Source of the DNA: JACVRW01 sp963846505
GTDB taxonomy: Bacteria > Actinomycetota > Thermoleophilia > Solirubrobacterales > Thermoleophilaceae
NCBI GenBank assembly: GCA_963846505.1
Contig: CAWJWD010000001.1
Span: forward strand, 620,001 to 684,000
Length of the DNA stretch: 64,000 nt
Direction of reading: 5' to 3'
Shown here: in pieces, positions 35,954 through 43,962 of the stretch
Layout: each line of letters opens with the position of its first letter
Numbering within the stretch: position 1 is the first letter of the stretch
Notes under the pieces: generated by a model
What the model was told of the DNA's origin: nothing
What the model saw: only the letters and a program-made list of their open reading frames with translations
Database searches by the model: none
Program-made: the position numbers and the translations under genes

Positions 35954-36982
35954 ATGTCCTGGCCCGGACCTCGCACTTCCGCAGCTCTGCTCGCCCTCGT
36001 CGCCACGCTGATCGCGGCGCCGCTGGCGGACGCCCGCACCGAGCGCGGCGGACGCGGCGCGGACACGCTGCGCGGCGGCGCGAAGAAGGACACGCTGCTG
36101 GGCGGAGCAGGCGCGGACCGGTTGCTCGGCGGCCGGGGAGCCGACACGCTGCGCGGCGGCGCCGGCAAGGACGAGCTCTTCGGCGGACCGGGCAAGGACA
36201 GGCTCGACGGTGGACCGGGCCGCGACCGCATCGACTGCGGTCCGGGCAAGGACGTGGTCCTGTCCGCGCAGGGCGACCGCGTGTCCTCCAACTGCGAGAC
36301 CGTGCTCGGCCGGCGGCAGCGCGACGAGGGCGGCGGAGGTGGCGGGGACGGCACGCCGAGCGGGCCGATCCCGCGCACGCCGACCTTCTACGACGTCACC
36401 GTGCAGGGCACGACCCTCGCGGGCAACACCGTCTTCCCGCAGCCGGACACCGTCTACACGCCGGTCAACCAGAACCTCACGCTCGCGGCGCGGCTGCTGG
36501 TCGAGCCGCCGGTGGCGGTCAACCTCAACCCGCAGGGCCTGCCGACGAACGGCGTCAACGCCCGCGACGTCGCGCTGCTGACCACGGCCTCGATCGTGTC
36601 CGCCGCGCCCGGGCCGCTGTGGTTCGGCACCAACGTGCATCTCTTCTACCAACTCGGCAAGACCCGCCCGTTCGACGTGCCCATCGACGTCGTACACACC
36701 CAGATCGACGAGGCCGGCGGCGTGCTGCGAATCCTGGTCGACGGCAACTTCGCGGGCCTCCCCTACGGCCGTCTGGGCGTGACCAACTACTTCAACGTGC
36801 TGACCGCGCCGCTCGCCCTGCTCGCGCGGCCGATCCAGATCTTCGGCGGCGGCATGGAGCTGCGCTTCGCCCTCGGCGGTGCATCGGTCACCGGCAGCTT
36901 CGACTTCGTCGGCGACGCCAACTTCCGCTACACCGGCACGTTCGCGGGCCCGCTCGGGGCACCGCAGCCGCTGCGCAACTAG
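35954..36982 (+). CDS. Secreted RTX-like calcium-binding repeat protein
   Basis: This 342-residue exported protein has a signal peptide (TSAALLALVATLIAAPLADA). About eight nonapeptide repeats of the type GGAGADRLLGGRGADTLRGG follow (about 33-100), the hemolysin-type calcium-binding beta-roll. A glycine-rich linker leads to a beta-rich C-terminal domain of about 210 residues. The repeats should fold on calcium outside the cell. Secretion here must use Sec, since there is no type I secretion gene nearby. The role of the C-terminal domain is unknown. Confidence 0.8.
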   Translation: MSWPGPRTSAALLALVATLIAAPLADARTERGGRGADTLRGGAKKDTLLGGAGADRLLGGRGADTLRGGAGKDELFGGPGKDRLDGGPGRDRIDCGPGKDVVLSAQGDRVSSNCETVLGRRQRDEGGGGGGDGTPSGPIPRTPTFYDVTVQGTTLAGNTVFPQPDTVYTPVNQNLTLAARLLVEPPVAVNLNPQGLPTNGVNARDVALLTTASIVSAAPGPLWFGTNVHLFYQLGKTRPFDVPIDVVHTQIDEAGGVLRILVDGNFAGLPYGRLGVTNYFNVLTAPLALLARPIQIFGGGMELRFALGGASVTGSFDFVGDANFRYTGTFAGPLGAPQPLRN

Positions 36983-37260
36983 CTCGCGCCGCCAGCCTGC
37001 TCGAACAGCTTGCCGGCGCGGATGCGCTCGGCCATCAGCTTCGAGTCCTCGCGGTAGGCGCTGCCGTCCTCGAACTCGATCACCGGGTAGTTGGGCTGCC
37101 CGCTGAGGCGCTGCATCTCGTCGCGCTTGCGGGGACTCAGCGGCCCCTTGACGGCCTCGTACTCGATGCCCATCTCCTCGAGCGCGTGCTCGACCCTCCA
37201 GCACGAGTGGCCGCTGAGCTTGACGAACGTGATCGGACACCGATGCAGCTTGACCGCCAT
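36979..37260 (-). CDS. Glutaredoxin/GST-N-terminal-like small protein
   Basis: This 93-residue thioredoxin-fold protein reads MAVKLHRCPITFVKLSGHSC, then ALEEMGIEYEAVKGPLSPRKRDEM, GQPNYPVIEFEDGSAYREDSKLMAERI. The cis-proline (NYPVIEF) and the E-D-S motif match glutathione-S-transferase N-terminal or glutaredoxin-like proteins. The usual CPxC pair is replaced by cysteines 12 residues apart, so classical disulfide chemistry is doubtful. AAAGGGA precedes the ATG. Its last four bases overlap the convergent RTX-like gene. Confidence 0.75.
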   Translation of the reverse strand: MAVKLHRCPITFVKLSGHSCWRVEHALEEMGIEYEAVKGPLSPRKRDEMQRLSGQPNYPVIEFEDGSAYREDSKLMAERIRAGKLFEQAGGAS

Positions 37261-37360
37261 CTGAAGTCCCTTTCTCTCAGGCAACTCTGTGGTTGTTCTC
37301 ACGAGGGGCTTACGGACATTCCGCAGGGTCCCAAGCGTTATCCGAATGAGAGGAGGCTCG

Positions 37361-37753
37361 ATGTTCCCGCACCAAGCGTTCGTTCGCGCCGCACCCGGCA
37401 GCTACGCCGCGGGCGGCGAGACCTACCCATCGCTGCGCCACTTCCTCGCCGGAGACCGGCGCCGAGTCCCGTCGCGCGAGCACGACGTCGGCCTGCGCTG
37501 GCTCGATGGCGTCGGCCACCTGTACCGCGCCGCGTGGGTCGTCGACACCGGCGAGCTGGTGCTCGTACAGACTGGCGCACCGGAGACCGGCGGCGGCCAC
37601 GTCGAGGTGCTCGCCCGCTACGCCGACGAGGAGGATCTGCTCAGCGCGCTCGAGGGCTGGGAGGGCGTCCACGGGCAGCCGCTGTCGGCGGAGTGGCTGC
37701 GCGCCCGGGCGGCCTACCGGCGCCGGCACTCCCGGGAGCTGGCGGGGGTGTAG
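37361..37753 (+). CDS. Conserved hypothetical protein
   Basis: This 130-residue protein has a mixed alpha/beta pattern and central WLDGVGHLYRAAWVVDTGEL and VEVLARYADEEDLLSALEGW segments. The latter look like the strand-helix end of an effector or regulatory domain. No family is recognised. GAGAGGAGG eight bases before the ATG at 37361 fixes the start against longer in-frame versions. It is monocistronic and ends in a strong hairpin. Confidence 0.6.
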   Translation: MFPHQAFVRAAPGSYAAGGETYPSLRHFLAGDRRRVPSREHDVGLRWLDGVGHLYRAAWVVDTGELVLVQTGAPETGGGHVEVLARYADEEDLLSALEGWEGVHGQPLSAEWLRARAAYRRRHSRELAGV

Positions 37754-37757
37754 AGAG

Positions 37758-37782
37758 CGCGGCGCCGCGAGGCGGCGCCGCG
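37758..37782. terminator. Bidirectional hairpin between convergent genes
   Basis: CGCGGCGCCGC and GCGGCGCCGCG form an 11-bp stem around the loop GAG. A second G+C-rich hairpin follows at about 37781-37814. Together they separate the genes ending at 37753 and 37822. Confidence 0.6.
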
Positions 37783-37821
37783 CCGGCCGGGCGCCGGGTG
37801 CGCCCGACCGGCGTCCCGCGG

Positions 37822-38400
37822 CTACGGGTGGCGGGGGTGTCCCGGCGGTCCGGGGGGCAGGTCCGGCAGTGCGTCCTCGACCTTGTCCTTCGAGATGCCG
37901 AGCTTGTCGGCGAGCTTCTGCAGGAACTCGTCGTGCCGCTGCTCGAAAGCCTGGCGTTGCTTCTCGCCCACCTTCTCGAGCGCGTCCTCGAGCTTGCTCT
38001 CGTCGATGCCGAGCTCGTCCGCGAGCGACTGCACGAAGTCGTCGCGCATCAGCTTGGGCGCGTTCTCCTTGCGCAGCTCGCGCATCGCCTTGGCCAGGTC
38101 GGCCTCCTTGACGCCGAGCCGGTCCGCGAGCCGATCGAGCCCGAAGACCCTGCGCTCGATCTTCGGCGGGCCGCCCGGACCTGCGCCGGCGCGGAAGCGG
38201 ACGTGGTCGGGACCGCCGAAGAACATCGGCGGGCCGCCGTCGCCCGGATCGATCCCCTGCCTGTCGGTGCCCTTCTCTGCCTTGTCGCCGGCAGCCGTCG
38301 CCGAGCCGTCGCCTGCCTGGCTTCCGAGCGCATACGCACCGGAAGCCAGGACCACGGCGGCGGCGAGCGCGAGTGCCAGCGTCCTGCCACGAATAGTCAT
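37822..38400 (-). CDS. Exported helical-repeat protein divergent from a two-component system
   Basis: This 192-residue protein has a signal peptide (LALALAAAVVLASGAYALG), a charged linker and three roughly 35-residue helical repeats: LADRLGVKEADLAKAM, LADELGIDESKLEDAL and LADKLGISKDKVEDAL. The tail is PPGPPGHPRHP. The repeats resemble small DNA- or ligand-free helical hairpins; no enzyme motif is seen. It shares an 80-base divergent promoter region with an OmpR-type regulator, which makes it a likely target or periplasmic partner of that system. Confidence 0.65.
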   Translation of the reverse strand: MTIRGRTLALALAAAVVLASGAYALGSQAGDGSATAAGDKAEKGTDRQGIDPGDGGPPMFFGGPDHVRFRAGAGPGGPPKIERRVFGLDRLADRLGVKEADLAKAMRELRKENAPKLMRDDFVQSLADELGIDESKLEDALEKVGEKQRQAFEQRHDEFLQKLADKLGISKDKVEDALPDLPPGPPGHPRHP

Positions 38401-38467
38401 GCGGCCAGCGTTGCGGGGCCGTGTGAGAGCTATGTAAGAAAGACGCCCGTCAGCCGCGCTTCCCAGC

Positions 38468-38473
38468 CACAAT
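38468..38473 (+). promoter_or_regulatory. -10 box of leaderless promoter for the OmpR-type regulator
   Basis: CACAAT ends seven bases before the GTG at 38481, favouring that start over the ATG at 38472, which lies inside the box. Confidence 0.45.
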
Positions 38474-38480
38474 GGGGGCG

Positions 38481-39155
38481 GTGCGGATCCTGATCGTCGA
38501 CGACGACCGCTCGCTGCGCGACGCGCTGCGCCGGGCGCTGCTGCTCGGCGGCTATGACGTGGAGACCGCCGCGGCAGGCGGCGAGGGGCTGGCGAAGATC
38601 GCCGGCGACCAGCCTGACGCGGTCGTGCTCGACGTCGGGCTGCCGGACCTCGACGGGCTGGAGGTCTGCCGCCGGCTGCGCGAGGACGGCAACCGGCTGC
38701 CCGTGCTGATGCTGACCGCCCGCGCCGCCGTCACCGACCGCATCGACGGCCTCGACGCCGGGGCCGACGACTATCTGGTCAAGCCCTTCGACGTCGGCGA
38801 GCTGAAGGCGCGGCTGCGCGCGCTGCTGCGCCGCGCCGGCGACGACGGCGATCCGGGCTCGCTCGAGTTCGCCGAGCTGCGACTCGACGAGGGCCGCCAC
38901 GGCGTCTGCGTCGGGGAGGAGTTCGTCGAGCTCACGCGCACCGAGTACCAGCTGCTCGAGCTGCTGATGCGCAATCCTCGCCGGGTGCTTCCGCACGACG
39001 TGATCTACGACCGCGTCTGGGGCTACGACTTCGGTCCCGAGTCGAACGCGCTGCGCGTATACGTGGGCTATCTGCGGCGCAAGCTCGAGCAGGCGGGCGC
39101 GCGGCCGTTGATCCACACGGTGCGCGGCGTGGGCTACACGCTGAGGGAACCGTGA
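38481..39155 (+). CDS. OmpR/PhoB family response regulator
   Basis: This 224-residue DNA-binding regulator has a receiver domain with RILIVDDDRSLRDAL, phospho-Asp in VVLDVGLPDLDG, Thr in LMLTARA and Lys in YLVKPFD. The C-terminal winged helix is of the OmpR type (VELTRTEYQLLELLMRNPRR, VRGVGYTLREP). Its stop overlaps the kinase start as GTGA. It probably controls the divergent exported protein and the nearby HtrA gene, a common arrangement for envelope stress systems. An ATG nine bases upstream is an alternative start. Confidence 0.9.
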   Translation: MRILIVDDDRSLRDALRRALLLGGYDVETAAAGGEGLAKIAGDQPDAVVLDVGLPDLDGLEVCRRLREDGNRLPVLMLTARAAVTDRIDGLDAGADDYLVKPFDVGELKARLRALLRRAGDDGDPGSLEFAELRLDEGRHGVCVGEEFVELTRTEYQLLELLMRNPRRVLPHDVIYDRVWGYDFGPESNALRVYVGYLRRKLEQAGARPLIHTVRGVGYTLREP

Positions 39156-40618
39156 GCCTGCGCTCGCGCATCGCCGCCGTCGCGGGCGTCGCGGTCGCCG
39201 CGGTCGTGGTGCTGACGGCGGTCTTCACCTACGTCGCCGTGCGCTCGCAGCTGCGCGGCGAGGTCGACGACTCGCTGCGCCCGCGCACCGATCGCGTCGG
39301 GCAGCTGCGGCTCGCGCCTCCGCCGGAGGCGGGGGCCGGCGTGGCCGTGCCGCCGCCCACCCTCGATCGGGTCGACCCCCGCGAGATCGACCGGCTTGGC
39401 CCGGGCGTCGCCGGCCGGCTCGGCCGCTTCGATCGCATCTTGGCCGACGAGGGACCGTTCGGCGGCGCCGGCGGCTTCGCCCAGCTCGTCACCGACGGAC
39501 GGCCAGGCGATTCGCCCGCCTGGCGACGCGGCGCTGCCGGTACCCGAGCGGGCGCGCGAGATCGCCGCGCGGGCAGCGGCAGCTACCTGACCGACATGAC
39601 CGTCGACGGCACGCACCTGCGCGTGCTGACCGAGGGCGTCCGCGACGGGCTCGCGGTCCAGCTCGCGCGTCCGCTGGACGAGATCGACAAGCAGCTGAGC
39701 CGGATCCTGATCGCGCTGATCGTGATCGGCGCGATCGGGATCGCCGGCGGGGCGGCGCTCGGCGCGTTCGTCGCGCGCACGGCGCTCGTGCCGATCGCCC
39801 GCTTCACCAAGCGCACCGAGGCGCTGAGCGCGGACCCGGACCCATCGGAGCGCATGGAGGTCGTCGGCGACGACGAGCTCGCCCGGCTGGCGCGCAGCTT
39901 CAACACGACGCTCGACGCGCTGGAGCAGTCGGTCGAGGCCCAGCGCCAGCTGGTGGCCGACGCCAGCCACGAGCTGCGCACGCCGATCGCGAGCCTGCGC
40001 GCGAACATCCAGCTGCTCGGCGACGCGGAGCGCCTGCCGGACGGCGAGCGCGAGCGCATGCGCGCGGACATCGTGCGCGAGCTCGACGAGCTGACCGCGC
40101 TGGTCGGCGACGTGGTCGAGCTGGCGCGCGGCGCCAAGCCGCCCGAGGAGCTGGACGACGTGCGGCTCGACGACGTCGTCAGCGCGATCGTCACGCGTCA
40201 GCACCGCCGCTCGCAGACGGTCGAGCTGCTGACCGAGCTCGAGCCGACGCTCGTCCAGGGCGATCCGGAGCGCATCGGCCGAGCGGTCTCGAACCTGATC
40301 GGCAACGCGGTCAAGTGGAGCCCGCCGGGCAAGCCGATCGAGGTGTCGCTGCAGGACGGCGTGCTGTCCGTGCGCGACCACGGGCCGGGCTTCGACCCTC
40401 GCGACCTGCCCCACGTCTTCGAGCGCTTCTACCGCTCTGCCGCCGCCCGCGGCACCTCCGGCTCCGGCCTCGGCCTCGCGATCGTCCAACAGGCCGCCGA
40501 GGCCCACGGCGGCTTCGTCGAGGCGGCCAACGCTCCCGGCGGCGGCGCGCTGCTGCGCGTCGGCTTCGGCCCGGCGCTGCCGCTGGCCACCGAGGCGACG
40601 TCGGTTCCCGCCTCCTAG
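39152..40618 (+). CDS. Sensor histidine kinase (HAMP-HisKA-HATPase) with a local double frameshift
   Basis: This 488-residue kinase has an N-terminal membrane helix (AAVAGVAVAAVVVLTAVFTYVAV), a roughly 130-residue sensor region and a second helix with HAMP (about 185-260). The dimerisation domain carries LVADASHELRTPIASLRANI and the ATPase domain NLIGNAVKWSPPG, DHGPGFDP and GSGLGLAIVQQ. Between about 39494 and 39582 the frame reads unlikely sequence, while the neighbouring frame reads DGQAIRPPGDAALPVPERAR. One extra and one missing base therefore probably bracket this stretch. Confidence 0.87.
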   Translation: MSLRSRIAAVAGVAVAAVVVLTAVFTYVAVRSQLRGEVDDSLRPRTDRVGQLRLAPPPEAGAGVAVPPPTLDRVDPREIDRLGPGVAGRLGRFDRILADEGPFGGAGGFAQLVTDGRPGDSPAWRRGAAGTRAGARDRRAGSGSYLTDMTVDGTHLRVLTEGVRDGLAVQLARPLDEIDKQLSRILIALIVIGAIGIAGGAALGAFVARTALVPIARFTKRTEALSADPDPSERMEVVGDDELARLARSFNTTLDALEQSVEAQRQLVADASHELRTPIASLRANIQLLGDAERLPDGERERMRADIVRELDELTALVGDVVELARGAKPPEELDDVRLDDVVSAIVTRQHRRSQTVELLTELEPTLVQGDPERIGRAVSNLIGNAVKWSPPGKPIEVSLQDGVLSVRDHGPGFDPRDLPHVFERFYRSAAARGTSGSGLGLAIVQQAAEAHGGFVEAANAPGGGALLRVGFGPALPLATEATSVPAS

Positions 40619-40682
40619 GTCGCCCGGCGGCAAGCGCCGAGCCGGACGGGCCGCCGCGACTCGCGAGCGACGACCCGTCCTG

Positions 40683-40702
40683 GGGCGGCCCGGAGGCCGC
40701 CC
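40683..40702. terminator. Bidirectional hairpin between kinase and HtrA genes
   Basis: GGGCGGCC (40683-40690) pairs with GGCCGCCC (40695-40702) around CGGA, between two convergent stops. Confidence 0.6.
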
Positions 40703-40705
40703 GAC

Positions 40706-41820
40706 TCAGCCTTCGACGGTGGCGGCCTCCGTGCTGGCGGGACGTTCGCCGAGCGTGACCTGGACGGTCTGCTCGCTCCCGTCGCGACGCACGCCCAGCG
40801 ACACGCTGTCGCCGGCGCTCGCGCCGTTGACGTCGGCCGAGAGCTCGGCCGAGGTCTGGACGGCCTTGCCGTCGAAGCTGACGATCACGTCGCCGGCCTG
40901 GATGCCGGCTGCGGCAGCGGGGCTGTCCTGGGAGAGCTCGGCGACCGTCGCGCCGGTGGCCTCCCCGTCGGCGGTCTGGACGCCGAGGTAGGCGTGGGTG
41001 ACGTCCTGCCCGCTCATCAGCTGCTCGACCACCTGCTTGACGGTGTTCGACGGAACCGCGAAGCCGATGCCGACGTTGCCGCCGGCCTCGCCGCTGCCGT
41101 TCGAGGAGCTCTCGATCTGGGAGTTGATCCCGATCACCCGGCCGGCGCCGTCGAGCAGCGGGCCGCCGGAGTTGCCCGGGTTGAGCGCGGCGTCGGTCTG
41201 GACGAGTCGTCGATCGAGTAGCCGTTGGGCGCGGTGATCTGCCGCTGCAGCGCACTCACCACGCCGGTGGTGAGCGTGCGATCGAGGCCGTACGGGTTGC
41301 CGATCGCGTACGTGGCATCACCGACGTCGAGCTGGCTCGAGTCGGCGAAGGTGAGCGGGGTGAGCGTCTGCGCGCTCGGGTCGACCTTCAGCAGGGCGAC
41401 GTCGGTGGAGGCGTCGGAGCCGACGACCTCCGCGCTCAGCTCCTCGCCGTCGCCGATCTTGACCTTGACGTCGGTGGCGCCCTCGACGACGTGGGCGTTG
41501 GTGGCGATGTAGCCGTCCTTCGAGACGACGAAGCCGGAGCCGGTCGCCTCGCCCTGGCTGGGCTCGCCGTAGGGACCGGACCCCTGGGAGGTCACCTGCG
41601 CGGTGATGAAGACGACGGAGTCCTTGGACTGGTCGTAGATGTCGTCGGCCGAGAGGGCGGCGCCGTCGTCGGCGACGGCACGGACCGCGGCGTCGGACGC
41701 GGGGGCGTTGACGGTGGTCGTGGTGGAGTCGTGGGCCACACCGAGTGCGACGGCAGCGCCGCCACCACCGCCGATGACGGCCGCGAGGGTCAGGGGCACG
41801 AGCTTCTTGGCGACGTTCAT
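40706..41820 (-). pseudogene. HtrA/DegP-type trypsin-like serine protease with PDZ domain, one frameshift
   Basis: This roughly 371-residue secreted protease has an N-terminal membrane helix (VPLTLAAVIGGGGGAAVALG). The trypsin-like domain has His in IATNAHVV, Asp in STDVALLKVD and Ser in LNPGNSGGPLL. A C-terminal PDZ domain follows (AYLGVQTADGEATGATVAEL, AAAAGIQAGDVIVSFDG). One G is missing near 41205 (TCGTCC for TCGGTCC), which shifts frame just before the catalytic serine; the two halves are otherwise intact. It would degrade misfolded envelope proteins and lies next to an OmpR-type two-component system. Probably functional in the real genome. Confidence 0.82.
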
Positions 41821-41909
41821 GTGCACCGAGGCTCGCGATGCGTTCTGAAGCGCCGGTGAAGGTTTCCTGGGAGAAGCCTGAGAGTTCTACGCGGCGGTAG
41901 GCGAGGCGC

Positions 41910-42322
41910 TCAGACTCGCTGCAGCGCGCGCCGGACCACGCTCGGACGCCGAGCGACCTGCGGCCCGAGCAGGAGCGCGAACAGGGTGGTGGCCAGCCAC
42001 GGGCGCAGATGCGGGCGGATCCCTTGATGCGTCCGTCCTCGGCCAGCTCGAACGCCATCGCGTCGGTCATCCGGAACGGGCCCACCTTGCAGTGGCCGAT
42101 GACCACCCGCGAGTCGCCCTCGCCGATCTCCTCACGCCACTGCAACTCGGTCAGCGTTCCGTAGACGGCGCCGAGCAGGACGCGGTTGTCGTCGCGGCCT
42201 CGGAACACCATGCGACCGGAGAGCGGCGAGACCACCTCGACGTCCGGTGCCAGGGTCTCCACCAGCGCGTCCATGTCGTTCGCCTCGGAGGCTGCCCGGT
42301 AGCTCGCGATGGCGTCGTCCAC
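41910..42322 (-). pseudogene. SnoaL/NTF2-like protein, one frameshift
   Basis: Read through one missing base, this is a 137-residue NTF2-fold protein: IASYRAASEANDMDALVETL, DVEVVSPLSGRMVFRGRDD, then VVIGHCKVGPFRMTDAMAFEL. After restoring a base near 42018 it continues IRPHLRPWLATTLFALLLGP. The length (413 bases) is one short of a whole number of codons. SnoaL-like proteins include cyclases, isomerases and non-catalytic binders. The GTG start at 42322 follows CACGAT by six bases. Confidence 0.7.
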
Positions 42323-42328
42323 GCGCGC

Positions 42329-42334
42329 ATCGTG
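42329..42334 (-). promoter_or_regulatory. CACGAT -10 box, leaderless promoter of the SnoaL-like gene
   Basis: GGCACGATGCGCGCGTG on the minus strand ends in the start codon, differing at two bases from the box before the SulP and HAD genes. Here the first triplet after the box is GCG, not GTG, which argues that the second GTG is also the true start in the other two genes. Confidence 0.5.
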
Positions 42335-42358
42335 CCACAGGCGCAGCGGGGGCGGCGC

Positions 42359-42796
42359 CTATGCGGCCGTCGTCAGCATGCGCTCGAGGTTGGCGAACGC
42401 CTTGCTCCAGCCGCCCTCGTGCGAGCGCACGGCCTCCTCGTCCCAGAGCGCGGAGTGGGTGAAGTGGACCGTGGTGACGCCGTCGGCCTCCTGGAAGTCG
42501 AGCTCGATCAGCTGGCGGGTGTCGTTGTCGTCCCAGACCCAGGTGAAGGCGAGGCGGCTCGGCGGGTCGATCTCGGTGTAGCGTCCGCCGCCGCCGTACT
42601 CGACGTCCTCGTGCGGGTTGCGCATGACCACCCGCACCTCGCCGCCCACACGCAGGTCGACCTCGGCGACGGTGGTCTCCCAGTCGTGCTCGGCGTGCCA
42701 CCAGCGGCGCATCACCTCCTCGCTGGTCCAGGCGTCGAAGACCGCCTGGGCGGGCGCCTGGAAGGTGCGCTCCATGCGCAGCGTGTGGTCGCTCAT
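42359..42796 (-). CDS. SRPBCC (AHSA1-like) family protein
   Basis: This 145-residue START/Bet v1-like protein opens LRMERTFQAPAQAVFDAWTS and has MRRWWHAEHDWET, FTWVWDDNDTRQLIELDFQE and HEGGWSKAFANLERML. It is the AHSA1-type that is commonly controlled by a neighbouring ArsR gene in actinobacteria. Members bind hydrophobic ligands; none is known here. Its ATG overlaps the stop of the 43-residue gene upstream as ATGA, making it the last gene of a four-gene chain. Confidence 0.85.
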   Translation of the reverse strand: MSDHTLRMERTFQAPAQAVFDAWTSEEVMRRWWHAEHDWETTVAEVDLRVGGEVRVVMRNPHEDVEYGGGGRYTEIDPPSRLAFTWVWDDNDTRQLIELDFQEADGVTTVHFTHSALWDEEAVRSHEGGWSKAFANLERMLTTAA

Positions 42797-42924
42797 CTGT
42801 CGTGCTCCGATCGGCGTCGCAGGTGCAGGGAGAGCCAGGCCCGGGCGACCAGCAGCGCGCTTGCGGCGGCGGCCACCGACGGCACCAGCTCCTCCGCCGG
42901 AAAGGCTCCCACGTGCGCGATCAT
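42793..42924 (-). CDS. 43-residue single-helix membrane protein
   Basis: This tiny protein starts MIAHVGAFPAEELVPSVAAA and continues with a hydrophobic helix ending ALLVARAWLSLHLRRR. One membrane-spanning segment with a basic cytoplasmic tail is the likely form. Its ATG overlaps the DUF899 stop and its stop overlaps the SRPBCC start, both as ATGA. That perfect chaining on both sides is strong evidence that it is translated. No homologue is recognised. It is too short for most gene callers. Confidence 0.6.
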   Translation of the reverse strand: MIAHVGAFPAEELVPSVAAAASALLVARAWLSLHLRRRSEHDR

Positions 42925-43592
42925 GCGGCCTTGTCGTACTGATCGTGGTAGTTCCACCACTGGTACGGCGGGGTCTGCGGGTAGCCCTCCGGCGAGTCCT
43001 CCCACTCCTCCTGGCGGCCGAGCGCGGTGATGTCGAGGTAGGCCCAGGTGGTGCCCATCGCCTCGTCGCCGCGGCTGTCGACGAAGTACGTGCGGAAGAC
43101 CTCGTCGCCGTCGCGGATGAAGGCGTTGGTGCCGTGCCACTCGCCGACGCCGTGGTCGGCGTCGAAGCCGTCGGTGATCGTGTACCAGGGGACGTCCCAG
43201 CCCATCCGCTCCTTCAGGCCCTGGATGTCGTCCTGCGGCGCGCGCGAGACGAACGCGAGCGTCGTGTCGCGGGCGTTCAGGTGCGCGAGGTGGGCGACCT
43301 GGTCGGCGAGGAACGAGCAGCCGGGACAGCCGCGCTCGGGGAAGTCGGCGACGCCGGGCTCGTAGAAGAAGCGGTAGACGACCAGCTGGCGGCGCCCCTC
43401 GAACAGGTCCTGCAGGCTCGCGCGGCCGTTGGGGCCCTCGAACGCGTACTCCTTCTCCACGGGGAGCCACGGCATCCGCCGCCGCTCGGCGGCCAGGGCG
43501 TCGCGGGCGCGGGTGAGCTCCTTCTCCTTGACGAGCAGCTGCTCGCGCGCGGCGTTCCACTCCTCGGTCGACACGGCGGGTGGGGCGTTCAT
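42921..43592 (-). CDS. DUF899 family thioredoxin-like protein
   Basis: This 223-residue protein carries the DUF899 pattern: WNAAREQLLVKEKELTRARD, RRMPWLPVEKEYAFEGP, LVVYRFFYEPG..., then GCPGCSFLADQVAHLAHLNARDT. The CPGC pair (near residue 95) is a thioredoxin-type redox site, and the C-terminus (GYPQTPPYQWWNYHDQYD) is also diagnostic. Its reductant and target are unknown. GAGGAGAGG precedes the ATG at 43592, whose first bases overlap the ArsR stop. It often accompanies ArsR and SRPBCC genes. Confidence 0.85.
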   Translation of the reverse strand: MNAPPAVSTEEWNAAREQLLVKEKELTRARDALAAERRRMPWLPVEKEYAFEGPNGRASLQDLFEGRRQLVVYRFFYEPGVADFPERGCPGCSFLADQVAHLAHLNARDTTLAFVSRAPQDDIQGLKERMGWDVPWYTITDGFDADHGVGEWHGTNAFIRDGDEVFRTYFVDSRGDEAMGTTWAYLDITALGRQEEWEDSPEGYPQTPPYQWWNYHDQYDKAA

Positions 43593-43903
43593 CTGGACCT
43601 CTCCTCTTTTAGGTACTCGTCTACGACGTCGAACATGCGGCCCCAAAGGGCGCGCTGACGATCCATCCAGTCGGCGGCCTCGCTGAGCACGTCGGGCTCG
43701 AGCGACAGCCGATGCGTCCGACCCACGACCTCGCGTCGGATGACGCCGGTCTCCTCCAGCACCTTCAGGTGCTTGGAGATCGCGGGCTTCGAGACGCCGA
43801 AGCCGCCGGTCGCCTCGCCGACCGTCGCCGGCCCTGCGGAGAGCCGCTCGACGATCCCGCGGCGGATCGGGTGCGACAGCGCCTTGAACGGATCGTTAAC
43901 CAC
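43589..43903 (-). CDS. ArsR family repressor of the DUF899-SRPBCC operon
   Basis: This 104-residue winged-helix regulator has FKALSHPIRRGIVERLSAGP, GEATGGFGVSKPAISKHLKV and LEETGVIRREVVGRTHRL. It lacks the cysteine or histidine metal sites of classical ArsR proteins, as is usual for the ArsR-SRPBCC pair. It is the first gene of the chain ArsR, DUF899, 43-residue protein, SRPBCC. A leaderless GTG start sits inside a repeated GTTAACC sequence, which fits autoregulation. Confidence 0.88.
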   Translation of the reverse strand: MVNDPFKALSHPIRRGIVERLSAGPATVGEATGGFGVSKPAISKHLKVLEETGVIRREVVGRTHRLSLEPDVLSEAADWMDRQRALWGRMFDVVDEYLKEERSR

Positions 43904-43916
43904 AGGGTTAACCGTA
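43895..43916 (-). promoter_or_regulatory. Operator/promoter of the ArsR operon
   Basis: Two GTTAACC copies (43895-43901 and GGTTAACC at 43906-43913) flank the start codon, and the -10 box TACGGT lies at 43911-43916, seven bases before the GTG. Binding of the ArsR product here would block RNA polymerase directly. Confidence 0.6.
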
Positions 43917-43949
43917 GCAGCGCCCTCCTCGATGCGTCGAGCGCGGCGC

Positions 43950-43955
43950 TAGCGT
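43950..43955 (+). promoter_or_regulatory. -10 box of leaderless promoter for the gene at 43963
   Basis: TAGCGT ends seven bases before the ATG at 43963. It is divergent from the ArsR operon promoter, 34 bases away. Confidence 0.5.
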
Positions 43956-43962
43956 GACCCCG

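Noticed and set aside
35954..36300. RTX repeats as a CRISPR or minisatellite array
   Set aside because: The repetition is at protein level (nonapeptide beta-roll) with variable DNA; there are no spacers.
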